A stretch of 64,000 bases of DNA from Methylobacterium thuringiense (GTDB lineage: Bacteria; Pseudomonadota; Alphaproteobacteria; Rhizobiales; Beijerinckiaceae): NCBI RefSeq assembly GCF_022179645.1, contig NZ_BPRA01000006.1, forward strand, positions 62,001 to 126,000. The letters run 5' to 3'. The position numbers were made by a program, and so were the translations under genes. Positions 33,636 through 42,396 of the stretch are shown here, piece by piece (position 1 is the stretch's first letter; every line of letters begins with the position of its first letter). Under the pieces are notes generated by a model. It did no database searches and was not told the origin of the DNA. It saw only the letters and a program-made list of their open reading frames with translations.

Positions 33636-34741
33636 GTGTACTCCTCCACTCGGGAGAAGAACGGCAACGGCTGCGCGGCCGAGTATCCGGGTCTGGCGGG
33701 AAAGCCGCCCCAATGCACCTTGGACACGCCCTGGGTGGCGGTGACGTAGCCGCCGCGCCGGGTGAAGGCGTTGAGCACGATGTTGCGCGGATGCTTGCTG
33801 TCGTCGGTCGGGGCCGAAACGTAGGCATGGAACCGCGTCGGGCCGTGCTGGGGCTGGATCGGGCCCAGGATGCGGTCCAGCATCGTCGGACCGGAATTCC
33901 GGCGGCTGCCGTGATGGGGAACCTGCACCATCTGGAAGCCTTGCAGCGGGAGCCCCAACCGAACGGCTTCTTCCGCCGCCCATCCCAGCCCGCGATTGCC
34001 GGCATCCCCCGTCAGCAGGGCCGGGCCGCCCTCGAACGAGCCGTACAGGACTACGCTCGACTCGTTGCTGGCGCTGGTGATGCCGCCGTCCCTGAGACGC
34101 TCCCGGTCCCATGTCTCCGTCGTCCAGCTCTGCAGGGACGCCTTCACCGACTCGAACAGGCGGCTCGCCGGGCTGGCCTTGCCGATCCATAGGCCCTGTC
34201 GCTCTATGGCTCGCTGGTCGGGGTCCGGCGTCTTGTCGAACTGGGGCAGCAGATGGAGGTAGGTCCGCATGCTCGGCGACAGCACGCGGAAGGGCCCGAT
34301 CTGGTAGCCGGCGAAGGCGGCGTGCACGTAGCATCGCTGGGCGACCGCGAGATCGCATATGTCCGAGATGATGTCGTAATTGCTCTTCAGCGTGCGGGCG
34401 AGACCGTCGACGGTCATCGTCTTGTTGGCGAAAAGCGGCAGTGCATCGGCGGCGTGAAGCCACGGAGCGTGAAGCCAGAGGTTCGCGACGCGGATGGTCT
34501 TGAGGACCGTGGGCAGGCCGTTGGCATGGTCGCCGTCCGAGTGGGTCAGAAGGGCGTGCTCAAGGGCGGCGTCGGGGCCGAAGTTCTTCCTGAGATGGGC
34601 GACGATCCGATCCCCGGTCTCGGCATGCCCGCCGTCGACCAGCATCAGCTTGTAGTCGTAGGGCTCGCCGTACCGGATGACGATGGCGTCACCGGCCTTC
34701 GACACGTCGCCGACCGGCAGGAACTCGATCTCGCACTTCAT
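33632..34741 (-). CDS. MBL-fold metallohydrolase (ComEC/Rec2-like type)
   Basis: A 369-aa single-domain metallo-beta-lactamase-fold hydrolase with intact metal motifs: T-H-S-D-G-D-H-A-N-G (HxDxDH) near residues 66-75, L-L-T-G-D-A-G near 240-246, and V-P-H-H-G-S-R near 274-280. The last motif is typical of the ComEC/Rec2-type nuclease-like branch. It is coupled to the downstream membrane protein and divergent from the DUF2235 gene across about 150 bp. Its substrate is not evident; a nuclease or phosphodiesterase activity is expected from the family. Confidence 0.8.
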   Translation of the reverse strand: MKCEIEFLPVGDVSKAGDAIVIRYGEPYDYKLMLVDGGHAETGDRIVAHLRKNFGPDAALEHALLTHSDGDHANGLPTVLKTIRVANLWLHAPWLHAADALPLFANKTMTVDGLARTLKSNYDIISDICDLAVAQRCYVHAAFAGYQIGPFRVLSPSMRTYLHLLPQFDKTPDPDQRAIERQGLWIGKASPASRLFESVKASLQSWTTETWDRERLRDGGITSASNESSVVLYGSFEGGPALLTGDAGNRGLGWAAEEAVRLGLPLQGFQMVQVPHHGSRRNSGPTMLDRILGPIQPQHGPTRFHAYVSAPTDDSKHPRNIVLNAFTRRGGYVTATQGVSKVHWGGFPARPGYSAAQPLPFFSRVEEYT

Positions 34742-34890
34742 CGGCTATCCCCGACGACCGTCGACCGCTCGATGCCTCGGCTCGAAAGCTATTCACGCAA
34801 AGTCGTCGGCCGATGGCAACTTCAGCCGAATGCTGTCAGTTAAGGGTTCTGAACCCGTTTTGTTCCTCAAGCTTGATCCGTCGGGGCGCC

Positions 34891-36192
34891 ATGAGAACAG
34901 CTTTCAGGTGGATCGAGCGGATCCTGCTTTGGGCGGGCGCCGCGGCCGCGCTCCTCGCCCTGGTCGCCGTCGCGGTGATCGTCGCCCGCCCCTCGGAGAA
35001 GGGCGGCACCCAACCGAACTTCGCCGGCGCGGACCTCCAGCAGAAGCGTCTCGTCGTGTACCTCGACGGCACCTGGAACAGCGTCGACAGCAACACGAAC
35101 GTCTGGCGCATGCGGGCGCTCACGGCGTCCAAGGGCAAGGACGGCCGACCGCAGCTTGTTTACTACGGCCTCGGCGTCAACGGTTTCCTGGGCGGGGTTT
35201 TTGGCCATGGCCTCGATGACAACATCCGCCTCGCCTACGAATGGCTGATCGAGAATTACAACGAAGGGGATGAGATCTTCATCTTCGGCTTCAGCCGCGG
35301 CGCGTTCACGGCCCGGAGCCTCGCGGGACTCGTCGCAATCGACGGCATCCTGAAGGCGGGATCGCCCATAGGCACCTCGGAACTCTTCAGGCGCTATCGG
35401 AAGGGCGACGAGGAGAGCATCTGGAAGTTGAAGGAGGCCGAGCAGGCGGGGGACACCGGCAGGCTCACCGATCAGGAGAGATGGCTTCTCAAGTATTCCC
35501 AGCCGGCCAACGTGAAGATGATCGGCGTCTGGGATACGGTCGGCTCGCTGGGCCTGGCGACGGGCAAGATACCGGGGGTCAGCCGCTCGTCGTTCGACTA
35601 CCTGCAGACGGGGCTGCGCATTCACATCCTGAACGGCTACCATGCCCTGGCGATTGACGAGCACCGCGAGGATTTCGCTCCGACGCTGTGGGACGTTCAC
35701 CGGTCCAACAACGATAAGGCCGTCTTCGCGACGCCGCGAACGCTGTCCAGCGTCGAGCAGCGCTGGTTCGTCGGCGCCCACGCCAACGTCGGCGGCGGTT
35801 ACGAGACCGACCTCCTTGCGCAGGCCCCCCTGCGGTGGATCATGGAGAAGGCGCATTCGCACGGCCTTGAATTCCGATCCGAGGTCGAGCTCGACGGCGA
35901 CGCGCTCAAGGCTCCGACCGTCGACTCCTACGGCCTGTTCGGACGCGGATTCTACAAACTCATCTCGTCGCCGCTGTACCGCATGATCGGGCGAGAGCCG
36001 GAACAGCGCCCGGACGGTAGCCACACCAACGTCAACGAGACCGTCGACGTGTCGGTCTTCGACCGCTGGCGTGCCGATCCGGAATACCGTCCCAAGAACC
36101 TGGCCGAATGGGCCGAACGGAAGAAGGTGGACCCTTCACATGTCCGGTCATCGGTCCGAGCCGACGATCCGAAGGTCGCCGTGCCCGAGTAG
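34891..36192 (+). CDS. DUF2235 alpha/beta-hydrolase (phospholipase-like) with N-terminal membrane anchor
   Basis: A 433-aa protein with one N-terminal transmembrane helix (about residues 8-32), then the DUF2235 domain: V-V-Y-L-D-G-T-W-N near 58-66, the nucleophile elbow G-F-S-R-G-A (Ser about 135), G-V-W-D-T-V-G-S-L-G-L near 213-223, and a late His in W-F-V-G-A-H-A-N-V-G-G-G. DUF2235 includes type VI phospholipase effectors of the Tle1 group. Here it stands alone beside an MBL-fold hydrolase and a membrane protein, with no secretion genes, so a role in conflict or defence is possible. The ATG at 34891 has only a weak ribosome-binding site. Confidence 0.8.
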   Translation: MRTAFRWIERILLWAGAAAALLALVAVAVIVARPSEKGGTQPNFAGADLQQKRLVVYLDGTWNSVDSNTNVWRMRALTASKGKDGRPQLVYYGLGVNGFLGGVFGHGLDDNIRLAYEWLIENYNEGDEIFIFGFSRGAFTARSLAGLVAIDGILKAGSPIGTSELFRRYRKGDEESIWKLKEAEQAGDTGRLTDQERWLLKYSQPANVKMIGVWDTVGSLGLATGKIPGVSRSSFDYLQTGLRIHILNGYHALAIDEHREDFAPTLWDVHRSNNDKAVFATPRTLSSVEQRWFVGAHANVGGGYETDLLAQAPLRWIMEKAHSHGLEFRSEVELDGDALKAPTVDSYGLFGRGFYKLISSPLYRMIGREPEQRPDGSHTNVNETVDVSVFDRWRADPEYRPKNLAEWAERKKVDPSHVRSSVRADDPKVAVPE

Positions 36193-36262
36193 GGCGCACG
36201 CCGGAGACCCTTCATGGCGGCCCTTGGGCTTGGGGATTCGCGACTCCGAGGGCAGCGCATAG

Positions 36263-36278
36263 CGGGACGCGCGTCCCG
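36263..36278. terminator. palindromic hairpin after the DUF2235 gene
   Basis: CGGGACGC is followed directly by GCGTCCCG, then TT. It lies between the convergent DUF2235 and arsH genes, fitting a terminator for the former. Confidence 0.5.
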
Positions 36279-36327
36279 TTGCCCGCTTCCGGAGTCAACG
36301 GCCCGTAAACCATGACCGTCTGGCCCG

Positions 36328-36346
36328 GGATCGTGCGTCACGATCC
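36328..36346. terminator. hairpin downstream of arsH
   Basis: GGATCGTG and CACGATCC enclose a 3-nt loop (CGT). It lies about 20 bp beyond the arsH stop on the minus strand, a likely terminator without a T-tract. Confidence 0.5.
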
Positions 36347-36366
36347 GCCGCCGGTCCCCGGGATGG

Positions 36367-37119
36367 TTACAAGAGTCTCCTGACGAACCCGATGTCGGCG
36401 GCGACGGCCTTGAGCCGATCCGTTTCCCGCTCCTTGCGTTCCGAGTAGCGGTCCACGAGGTAGTCGGATCGCTCGCGGGTCAGGAGCGTGAACTTCATCA
36501 GCTCCTCGCAGACATCGACGACCCGGTCGTAGAGCGGCCCGGGTTTCATCCGGCCGGCCTCGTCGAACTCCTTGTAGGCCATCGGCACCGAGGACTGGTT
36601 CGGGATGGTGACCATCCGCATCCAGCGCCCGAGCACGCGCAGGCCGTTGACGGCGTTGAAGGACTGCGAGCCGCCGGAGACCTGCATCACGGCCAGCGTC
36701 CGCCCTTGGGTCGGGCGCACCGACCCCTCGGACAGGGGCAGCCAGTCGATCTGGCTCTTCATCACCCCGGTCATGGCCCCGTGTCGCTCCGGGCTGACCC
36801 AGACGTGCCCTTCCGACCAGATCGAGAGGTTCCGGAGTTCCTGGACCTTGGGGTGATCGGCGGTTGCATCGTCGGGCAGAGGGAGGCCGTGCGCGTCGTA
36901 GATGCGGACCTCGCCGCCCATCACCTCCAGCAGGCGCGTGGCCTCGTAGGCGAGGAAGCGGCTGAACGAGCGCTCCCGGAGCGAACCGTAGAGGATCAGG
37001 AAGCGCGGGGCGTGGGCGAACGGCGTCGCCACCTCCAGGTCGGCGCTCGTCGGGACGACGAAGTGTCCCTCGCTCAGGTTCGGCATTCCATCGGCGAAGG
37101 GCTGGAAGGGCTTGTCCAA
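36367..37119 (-). CDS. arsH: ArsH NADPH-dependent FMN reductase, organoarsenical resistance
   Basis: A 250-aa flavodoxin-fold protein with the ArsH pattern [10 protein letters not shown] (about residues 45-54), [20 protein letters not shown] near 108-127 and [10 protein letters not shown] near 145. ArsH oxidises trivalent organoarsenicals using FMN and NADPH. The start is TTG at 37119, supported by AGAGGAA about 9 bases upstream. It is divergent from arsR across a 47-bp region holding the ArsR operator, so both directions are probably arsenite-inducible. Confidence 0.92.
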   Translation of the reverse strand: MDKPFQPFADGMPNLSEGHFVVPTSADLEVATPFAHAPRFLILYGSLRERSFSRFLAYEATRLLEVMGGEVRIYDAHGLPLPDDATADHPKVQELRNLSIWSEGHVWVSPERHGAMTGVMKSQIDWLPLSEGSVRPTQGRTLAVMQVSGGSQSFNAVNGLRVLGRWMRMVTIPNQSSVPMAYKEFDEAGRMKPGPLYDRVVDVCEELMKFTLLTRERSDYLVDRYSERKERETDRLKAVAADIGFVRRLL

Positions 37120-37138
37120 GACGTTTCGTTCCTCTACG

Positions 37139-37156
37139 TTTCAACAATGGTTGAAA
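37139..37156. promoter_or_regulatory. ArsR operator (perfect inverted repeat)
   Basis: TTTCAAC-AATG-GTTGAAA is a perfect 7-bp inverted repeat centred between arsH (37119) and arsR (37167). It is the expected kind of site for an ArsR/SmtB dimer and would control both divergent units. Confidence 0.75.
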
Positions 37157-37166
37157 TGTTGACATC

Positions 37167-37529
37167 ATGATGGACGAACGGCAAGCCGTCGCTGCCTTTG
37201 CGGCCCTCGGCCAGGAGCATCGGCTGCGCATCGTGCGCCAGCTCGTCACAGCGGGGCCTGACGGGATGGCGGCCGGCATGCTGGCCGAGGCGGTCGGCGT
37301 GTCCGGCACCAACCTGTCGTTCCACCTGAAGGAACTCACGCATGCCGGGCTCGTCGGTTCCCGCCGAGAGGGCCGGTCGATCATCTACAGCGCCGCCTAC
37401 CCGGACCTGTCGGACCTGATCCAGTTCCTGATGCGCGATTGCTGCCAGGGACGTCACGAGGTCTGCGCCCCCGCCGTCGCCGCGCTCGCCGCCTGTTGCA
37501 CCCCCACCGGAGACGACTCCCATGCCTGA
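37167..37529 (+). CDS. arsR: ArsR-family arsenite-responsive repressor
   Basis: This 120-aa winged-helix protein shows S-G-T-N-L-S-F-H-L-K-E-L as its recognition helix (about residues 50-61). Arsenite-type cysteines lie at the C-terminus (R-D-C-C-Q-G-R-H-E-V-C, plus A-A-C-C), rather than in the recognition helix as in the E. coli protein. The ATG is only 11 bp from the operator repeat and no clear ribosome-binding site fits between them, so the message may have a very short leader. It overlaps the first arsC by 8 bp. Confidence 0.9.
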   Translation: MMDERQAVAAFAALGQEHRLRIVRQLVTAGPDGMAAGMLAEAVGVSGTNLSFHLKELTHAGLVGSRREGRSIIYSAAYPDLSDLIQFLMRDCCQGRHEVCAPAVAALAACCTPTGDDSHA

Positions 37530-38049
37530 CCGCGTCCACAACGTCCTGTTCCTGTGCACCGGCAACTCGGCCCGCTCGATCCTTGCTGAGGCGATGCTGG
37601 CCAAGGACGGACACGGGCGCTTCCGTGCCTTCTCCGCCGGCAGCGGTCCCAAGCCGGATGTGAACCCGATGGCGCTTCAGGTCTTGCGCGAGAGCGACTA
37701 CCCGACCGAGGGCATGCGCTCGAAGTCGTGGGACGAATTCTCCGGTGCCGACGCCCCGGTCATGGATTTCGTGTTCACGGTCTGTGACGCCGCCGGCGGC
37801 GAGGCCTGCCCGTTCTGGCCCGGCCAGCCTGTGACCGCCCACTGGGGCATCGAGGACCCGGCCGCCGTCGAAGGCAGCGAGATCGAGCGGAAGACCGCGT
37901 TCGTGACCGCCCAGCGCTACCTGAAGAACCGGATCTCGGCCTTCCTCGCCCTGCCGGTGTCGAGCCTCGACGAAGTCACCCTAACCGCCCAGGTTCGTGA
38001 GATCGGCCACCAGGCCGGCGCCACCTCGCCCCGTTCGGAGGTCGCGTGA
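37522..38049 (+). CDS. arsC: arsenate reductase, low-molecular-weight phosphatase type
   Basis: A 175-aa protein with the LMW-PTP active-site loop C-T-G-N-S-A-R (residues 11-17). It reduces arsenate to arsenite with thioredoxin or glutathione/glutaredoxin as partner. A second Cys occurs in T-V-C-D-A-A and another in A-C-P-F-W, usable for the disulfide relay. It overlaps arsR upstream and the glutaredoxin-type arsC downstream (GTGATG), so all three are coupled. Confidence 0.9.
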   Translation: MPDRVHNVLFLCTGNSARSILAEAMLAKDGHGRFRAFSAGSGPKPDVNPMALQVLRESDYPTEGMRSKSWDEFSGADAPVMDFVFTVCDAAGGEACPFWPGQPVTAHWGIEDPAAVEGSEIERKTAFVTAQRYLKNRISAFLALPVSSLDEVTLTAQVREIGHQAGATSPRSEVA

Positions 38050-38474
38050 TGGACGTCGTCATCTACCACAACCCAGATTGCGGAACGTCCCGCAACACCC
38101 TGGCCCTGATCCGCAACGCCGGCATCGAGCCGCACGTGGTCGAGTACCTCAAGACGCCGCCGAACCGGGTCATGGTCCGCCAACTCGCGGAGCGTGCCGG
38201 CATCACCGTGCGCGACCTGCTTCGGGAGAAGGGGACGCCCTACGCCGAGCTCGGCCTCGCCGACACGTCCCTGTCGGACGACCAGCTTCTGGATGCCATC
38301 TTCGAGCACCCGATCCTGTTGAACCGCCCCCTGGTGGTGAGCCCCAGGGGCGTCGCCCTCTGCCGACCTTCCGAGGCCGTCCTCGACCTCTTGCCGACCC
38401 AGCGAGGCGAGTTCGTCAAGGAGGACGGCGAGCGCGTCGTCGACGAGCACGGGCGCCGCGTCGCCACCGCCTGA
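38049..38474 (+). CDS. arsC: arsenate reductase, glutaredoxin-dependent (ArsC/Spx-fold) type
   Basis: This 141-aa protein has the ArsC signature I-Y-H-N-P-D-C-G-T-S-R-N-T at residues 5-17 and N-R-P-L-V-V near 90-100. It is unrelated in fold to the phosphatase-type reductase encoded just upstream, so the operon carries two independent arsenate reductases. The start is the ATG at 38049, or possibly the GTG one codon earlier; both overlap the upstream stop. Confidence 0.9.
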   Translation: MDVVIYHNPDCGTSRNTLALIRNAGIEPHVVEYLKTPPNRVMVRQLAERAGITVRDLLREKGTPYAELGLADTSLSDDQLLDAIFEHPILLNRPLVVSPRGVALCRPSEAVLDLLPTQRGEFVKEDGERVVDEHGRRVATA

Positions 38475-38510
38475 CCGGTCCTGAAAGCACGAGAACAAGA
38501 AACGGTCCCG

Positions 38511-39824
38511 ATGCTCGCGCTCGCCATCTTCGTCGTCACCCTCGTCTTCGTCATCTGGCAACCCAAGGGCCTCGGGATTGGATGGAGCGCCCTGATCGGC
38601 GCCGCCGTGGCCCTGGCGGTCGGGGTGATCCATCCCGGCGACATCCCGGTGGTCTGGCACATCGTCTGGGACGCCACCTTTACCTTCGTCGCCCTGATCA
38701 TCATCTCGCTGCTGCTCGACGAGGCCGGGTTCTTCCACTGGGCGGCGCTCCACATCGCCCGCTGGGGCGGAGGCAGGGGCCGGCTGCTGTTCCCGCTGGT
38801 GATCCTGCTTGGGGCGGCCATCGCGGCGGTGTTCGCCAACGACGGGGCGGCGCTGCTGCTCACCCCCATCGTCCTCGCCATCCTCGTCCGCCTCGACTTC
38901 AGGCCGGCGGCCGCCATGGCCTTCATCGTCGCCTGCGGGTTCGTGGCCGACTCGACCTCCCTGCCGCTGGTGATCTCCAACCTCGTCAACATCGTCAGCG
39001 CGAACTTCTTCGGCATCTCGTTCGGCCGCTATGCGGCGGTGATGGTGCCGGTGAACCTCGTCTCGCTGGCGGCGACCCTGGCGGTCCTGTGGCTGTTCTA
39101 CCGGCACGACGTGCCGGCGACCTACCCGGTGAACGACCTCGAATCACCGCGTTCGGCGGTGAGGGATCCGGTCGTGTTCCGGGCGGCCTTTCCGCTGCTC
39201 GCCATGCTTCTGATCGCCTATTTCGTGACCGCGCCGTTCGAGGTTCCCGTGTCGGTGGTCACGGGAACCGGCGCCCTCGCGCTTCTCGCCCTGGCCGGGC
39301 GCTGGTTGCCCGGCGGCGACGGCGGCGTCATCCCGATCCGAAAGGTGCTGTCCGGCGCCCCCTGGCAAATCGTCCTGTTCAGCATCGGCATGTACCTCGT
39401 GGTCTACGGGCTCAAGAACGCCGGCCTGACCGACCATCTCGCCCATGGTCTCGCCTGGCTCGCCGGCCACGGCCCCGTGGTGGCCACGGTTGGCACCGGG
39501 TTCGCCGCCGCGGTCATCTCCTCGGTGATGAACAACATGCCGAGCGTGCTGCTCGGGGCGCTCTCGATCCAGCAGGCTCCCGATCTGTCGCCGCTGATGC
39601 GCGAGATGATGGTCTACGCCAACGTGATCGGCTGCGACCTCGGCCCGAAGTTCACGCCCATCGGCAGCCTGGCGACCCTGCTGTGGCTGCACGTGCTGGC
39701 CGGCAAGGGCCAGAGGATCGGCTGGGGGCAGTACATGAAGGTCGGCCTCGTCATCACCCCGCCGGTACTGCTGGTGACGCTCCTCGCGCTCGCCGTCTGG
39801 CTTCCGATCCTCGGACCGCAATGA
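38511..39824 (+). CDS. arsB: ArsB arsenite efflux permease
   Basis: A 437-aa integral membrane protein with 10-12 hydrophobic helices of the ArsB/NhaD type, including [12 protein letters not shown] and the [11 protein letters not shown] loop with [19 protein letters not shown] near the C-terminus. It exports arsenite, alone or with an ArsA ATPase; no arsA is in the window. It is the last gene of the arsRCCB unit. Confidence 0.93.
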   Translation: MLALAIFVVTLVFVIWQPKGLGIGWSALIGAAVALAVGVIHPGDIPVVWHIVWDATFTFVALIIISLLLDEAGFFHWAALHIARWGGGRGRLLFPLVILLGAAIAAVFANDGAALLLTPIVLAILVRLDFRPAAAMAFIVACGFVADSTSLPLVISNLVNIVSANFFGISFGRYAAVMVPVNLVSLAATLAVLWLFYRHDVPATYPVNDLESPRSAVRDPVVFRAAFPLLAMLLIAYFVTAPFEVPVSVVTGTGALALLALAGRWLPGGDGGVIPIRKVLSGAPWQIVLFSIGMYLVVYGLKNAGLTDHLAHGLAWLAGHGPVVATVGTGFAAAVISSVMNNMPSVLLGALSIQQAPDLSPLMREMMVYANVIGCDLGPKFTPIGSLATLLWLHVLAGKGQRIGWGQYMKVGLVITPPVLLVTLLALAVWLPILGPQ

Positions 39825-40034
39825 CGGTGGGAGAACTCGGGGCACGGCCTGACGAGCAAGCCCTATCGGACTTGCGCACGACATCCCGAACATCGAACGA
39901 CGCTTACTAGGCTCGTGACCAAGGACGGAGCCTCTGGCTAAGCCGCTCGATTAGCGTTTGTCGGTCGGGGCTTACATGACGTTTGGTAGGATCTTCGTGA
40001 CGCTAGTCGGACGTTATGTGACGTCCAAGAAGAG

Positions 40035-40110
40035 TGGTGCCGGTTGCGGGACTTGAACTCGCGACCTACCGCTTACAAGGCGGTTGCTCTACCAGCTGAG
40101 CTAAACCGGC
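40035..40110 (-). tRNA. tRNA-Thr (anticodon UGU)
   Basis: A full cloverleaf can be folded on the minus strand: acceptor GCCGGTT/AACCGGC, D-stem GCTC/GAGC, anticodon stem ACCGC/GCGGT with loop CTTGTAA (anticodon TGT), T-loop TTCAAGT, and an encoded CCA. The T-stem (GCGAG/CCCGC) has one A-C mismatch. Its 3' end faces the accessory island, the usual geometry for integration at a tRNA gene. Confidence 0.93.
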
Positions 40111-40775
40111 ATCGGGCCATTGGGCTACCAGCCGTTTCCGCCCCATGCAAGCCGGTGCGAACTGTCTCCGTGGGCGATGCAGGCGATCGAGCACTGCCCT
40201 GCCAATCTTCTGGCGGGTCGGGAGGCTGGCGCGGGTTTCCTGGCATGGGCAGGCGAAACGTCAGGCCGCCAACCCGAACCGCCCGGTGAAGGCAGTACCC
40301 TCGGTCAGGATTACGGTGAAGACGCCTACGAAGGTGTCTCCGACCCCGATGGTCTCCACGGCGTTCGCCATCGCGGCGCCGGTTGAGCTGGGGAGATGCG
40401 TGGGACTCTGGTGACGAGATCGGCGTCGATCGTTCCGGGCACGAAGAGCAGCGCTGGAGCTTCCGGCCTGTGCCTGGATGAAACGAAGGTTCCTCGAAGG
40501 CGATCAGCTCCTGCGGGAAGTACGATGAAGGCAACGTTCCGATTTCAATGCGCAGGTCTCAACGAAGCTTGACTATAAGCTGCGGATTTTCATGTTTCCG
40601 AACGGTTTCTGCTTATTGAAGGCCAACTGAATACATACTTCAGAACCGGTTAAATCGCTGCTCTCTATCACATGCCTCCTCAGCAAAAGCCGCGTCCGGC
40701 TGGAGCGCAATCCCTCTCAGGGCGACTGCACTCCCGGTACCGGCCAGGGCCGCGCGGCAGGGATGATGACGGGGA
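40111..40775. other. mostly gene-free stretch between tRNA-Thr and nepR
   Basis: It contains the short PfkB-like remnant listed separately. The part from about 40,540 to 40,680 is AT-rich and may hold the nepR promoter. I looked for a GGAAC-N16/17-GTT EcfG-type promoter on the plus strand and did not find one. Confidence 0.45.
40261..40371 (-). pseudogene. remnant of a PfkB/ribokinase-type sugar kinase C-terminus
   Basis: A 36-codon frame reads V-E-T-I-G-V-G-D-T-F-V-G-V-F, very close to the D-T-T-G-A-G-D-T-F-V-G-A signature that holds the catalytic Asp of PfkB kinases. No matching N-terminal part follows in any frame upstream, so this looks like a decayed fragment. Confidence 0.5.
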
Positions 40776-41009
40776 ATGATGAGCGACGATCGGCGCGACG
40801 GCGAGGGGGCCACCCCTTCCGATAGACCGAAATCCGGCCCGGATACGGCCGGGATGCTCACTGGCGGCATCGGCGCCGACGACCGCCGTCGCATAGGGCG
40901 CAACCTCCGTCTCCTCTACGGAAGCGTCCTCGACCAGCCACTCCCCGAGAGGTTCACGCGGCTCATCGACGAACTGGCCGCCGCATCGAAAAACAGTGAG
41001 GGCTCATGA
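40776..41009 (+). CDS. nepR: NepR anti-sigma factor of the general stress response
   Basis: A 77-aa protein with the NepR core I-G-R-N-L-R-L-L-Y-G-S-V-L-D-Q-P-L-P-E-R-F (about residues 40-60) and a disordered N-terminus. NepR holds the sigma factor EcfG inactive until phosphorylated PhyR sequesters it. It starts with two consecutive ATG codons and overlaps ecfG by ATGA. No phyR gene is adjacent in this window. Confidence 0.88.
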   Translation: MMSDDRRDGEGATPSDRPKSGPDTAGMLTGGIGADDRRRIGRNLRLLYGSVLDQPLPERFTRLIDELAAASKNSEGS

Positions 41010-41596
41010 TGACCCGGACCGCAGCCGCGATGGTCATGCCGACCGGCACACCGCTCGGGGCCGATTCCGAGATGCGGGATCTGCTTCTCGGAGCGATTCC
41101 CGCGCTCAGGGCCTTCGCCTTCTCCCTGACCTACGATCTCGATCGCAGCGACGATCTCGTCCAGGACACGCTGATGCGGGCCTGGGTGAAGGCCGACAGT
41201 TTTACCCGCGGCACCAACCTCACGGCTTGGCTGTTCACCATCCTGCGCAACCTGTTCTATTCGGAGCAGCGCAAGAAGAAGCGTGAGGTCGAGGACGCCG
41301 ACGACGTCATGGCAGGCAAGCTCACGAGCCTGCCCGAGCAGGAGGTTCGTCTCGAGCTTCGTGAATTCCGGGAGGCGCTCGACCTGCTGCCTTACAGCCA
41401 GCGCGAGGCGCTGATCCTGGTCGGTGCGCAGAACTTCACCTACGAGGAAGCGGCCGAGATCTGCGGCGTGGCGGTCGGTACCATCAAGAGCCGGGTGAGC
41501 CGTGCCCGGTTCCGGTTGACCGAGGCGCTCGGCATGAAGGGCTGCGTCGATATCGGCGCCGACGCCGTCACGCGCGCGGCGCTCGATCGCCCGTGA
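41006..41596 (+). CDS. ecfG: EcfG-type ECF sigma factor, general stress response
   Basis: This 196-aa sigma factor has region 2 (Y-D-L-D-R-S-D-D-L-V-Q-D-T-L-M-R-A-W) and region 4 (L-P-Y-S-Q-R-E-A-L-I-L-V, then T-Y-E-E-A-A-E-I-C-G-V-A-V-G-T-I-K-S-R-V-S-R-A-R). The overlap with nepR identifies it as the general stress response sigma factor of Alphaproteobacteria. Confidence 0.92.
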   Translation: MMTRTAAAMVMPTGTPLGADSEMRDLLLGAIPALRAFAFSLTYDLDRSDDLVQDTLMRAWVKADSFTRGTNLTAWLFTILRNLFYSEQRKKKREVEDADDVMAGKLTSLPEQEVRLELREFREALDLLPYSQREALILVGAQNFTYEEAAEICGVAVGTIKSRVSRARFRLTEALGMKGCVDIGADAVTRAALDRP

Positions 41597-41778
41597 CGGC
41601 CTCCACCACACGATTCGTACCTATCGATCATCCGAACGGAACGCATCGAAATCGATGCTGATCGACGCGACCGCCTTCCCGTCGAACGCTTGCTCGACCG
41701 TTATGTTGTCTTCACACTCGCCTTTTCGGCGGGCCGCGAGGGAAGCGAACCGTCAGATCGACGTTCCCAGAGGATTTC

Positions 41779-42378
41779 GTGCCGAGCAGCAACCTGACAT
41801 GGCAGGCGTTCCAGCCGCGTGAGGCGCGGTGGTCGCTCCTCGGCCAGAGGCCTGCGATCGCTTGGCTGACGGGTTTTTCGGGATCGGGAAAATCGACGAT
41901 CGCCAACGCTGTCGATCGGGCGCTCGCCAGCCAGAAGCGGCACAGCATGGTGCTCGACGGCGACAACCTCCGCCATGGCCTCAACCGCGATATCGGCTTC
42001 AGCGCCGAGGACCGGGCCGAGAACATTCGCCGTGCTGCCGAGGTCGCCCGCCTCATGGCCGAGACCGGGCTCATCGTCATCGTCTCGCTGATCTCGCCCT
42101 TCGGCGCGGAGCGCGATGGCGCGCGGCTCGCAGCCGGCGACATCCCGTTCCTCGAAGTGTTCATCGATACGCCGCTCGCCGTCTGCGAGGAGCGCGATCC
42201 AAAGGGCCTCTACGAGAAGGCGCGCGCCGGGAGCATCCCCGACTTCACCGGCATCTCGTCGCCCTACGAGATTCCTCGGGTGCCGGATCTGCGCATCACG
42301 ACGCGCGTCGAGACCGTGATGGAATCGGCGCAGCCGCTGATCGCAGCACTGCTGAAGCTGTCGACCGTGCCGGCCTGA
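41779..42378 (+). CDS. cysC: adenylylsulfate kinase (stand-alone CysC-like)
   Basis: A 199-aa kinase that phosphorylates adenylylsulfate to PAPS. P-loop G-F-S-G-S-G-K-S-T is at about residues 32-40, followed by D-G-D-N-L-R-H-G-L-N and F-S-x-E-D-R-A-E-N-I-R-R, and I-S-P-F-G-A-E-R-D near 107. The start is GTG at 41779. It is not fused to CysN here and is convergent with aroB, with only 18 bp between stops. Confidence 0.9.
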   Translation: MPSSNLTWQAFQPREARWSLLGQRPAIAWLTGFSGSGKSTIANAVDRALASQKRHSMVLDGDNLRHGLNRDIGFSAEDRAENIRRAAEVARLMAETGLIVIVSLISPFGAERDGARLAAGDIPFLEVFIDTPLAVCEERDPKGLYEKARAGSIPDFTGISSPYEIPRVPDLRITTRVETVMESAQPLIAALLKLSTVPA

Positions 42379-42396
42379 AGCGGATCGCTCGCGACG

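Noticed and set aside
34742-34890. An upstream start that would lengthen the DUF2235 protein by 26 residues
   Set aside because: The added residues are Cys/Ser-rich and precede the membrane anchor. The ATG at 34891 starts directly at the anchor, as expected for this protein type.
40540-40775. EcfG-dependent promoter (GGAAC-N16/17-GTT) upstream of nepR
   Set aside because: The AT-rich region contains no plus-strand GGAAC with a correctly spaced GTT. A GGAAC on the minus strand near 40,539 has no matching -10.
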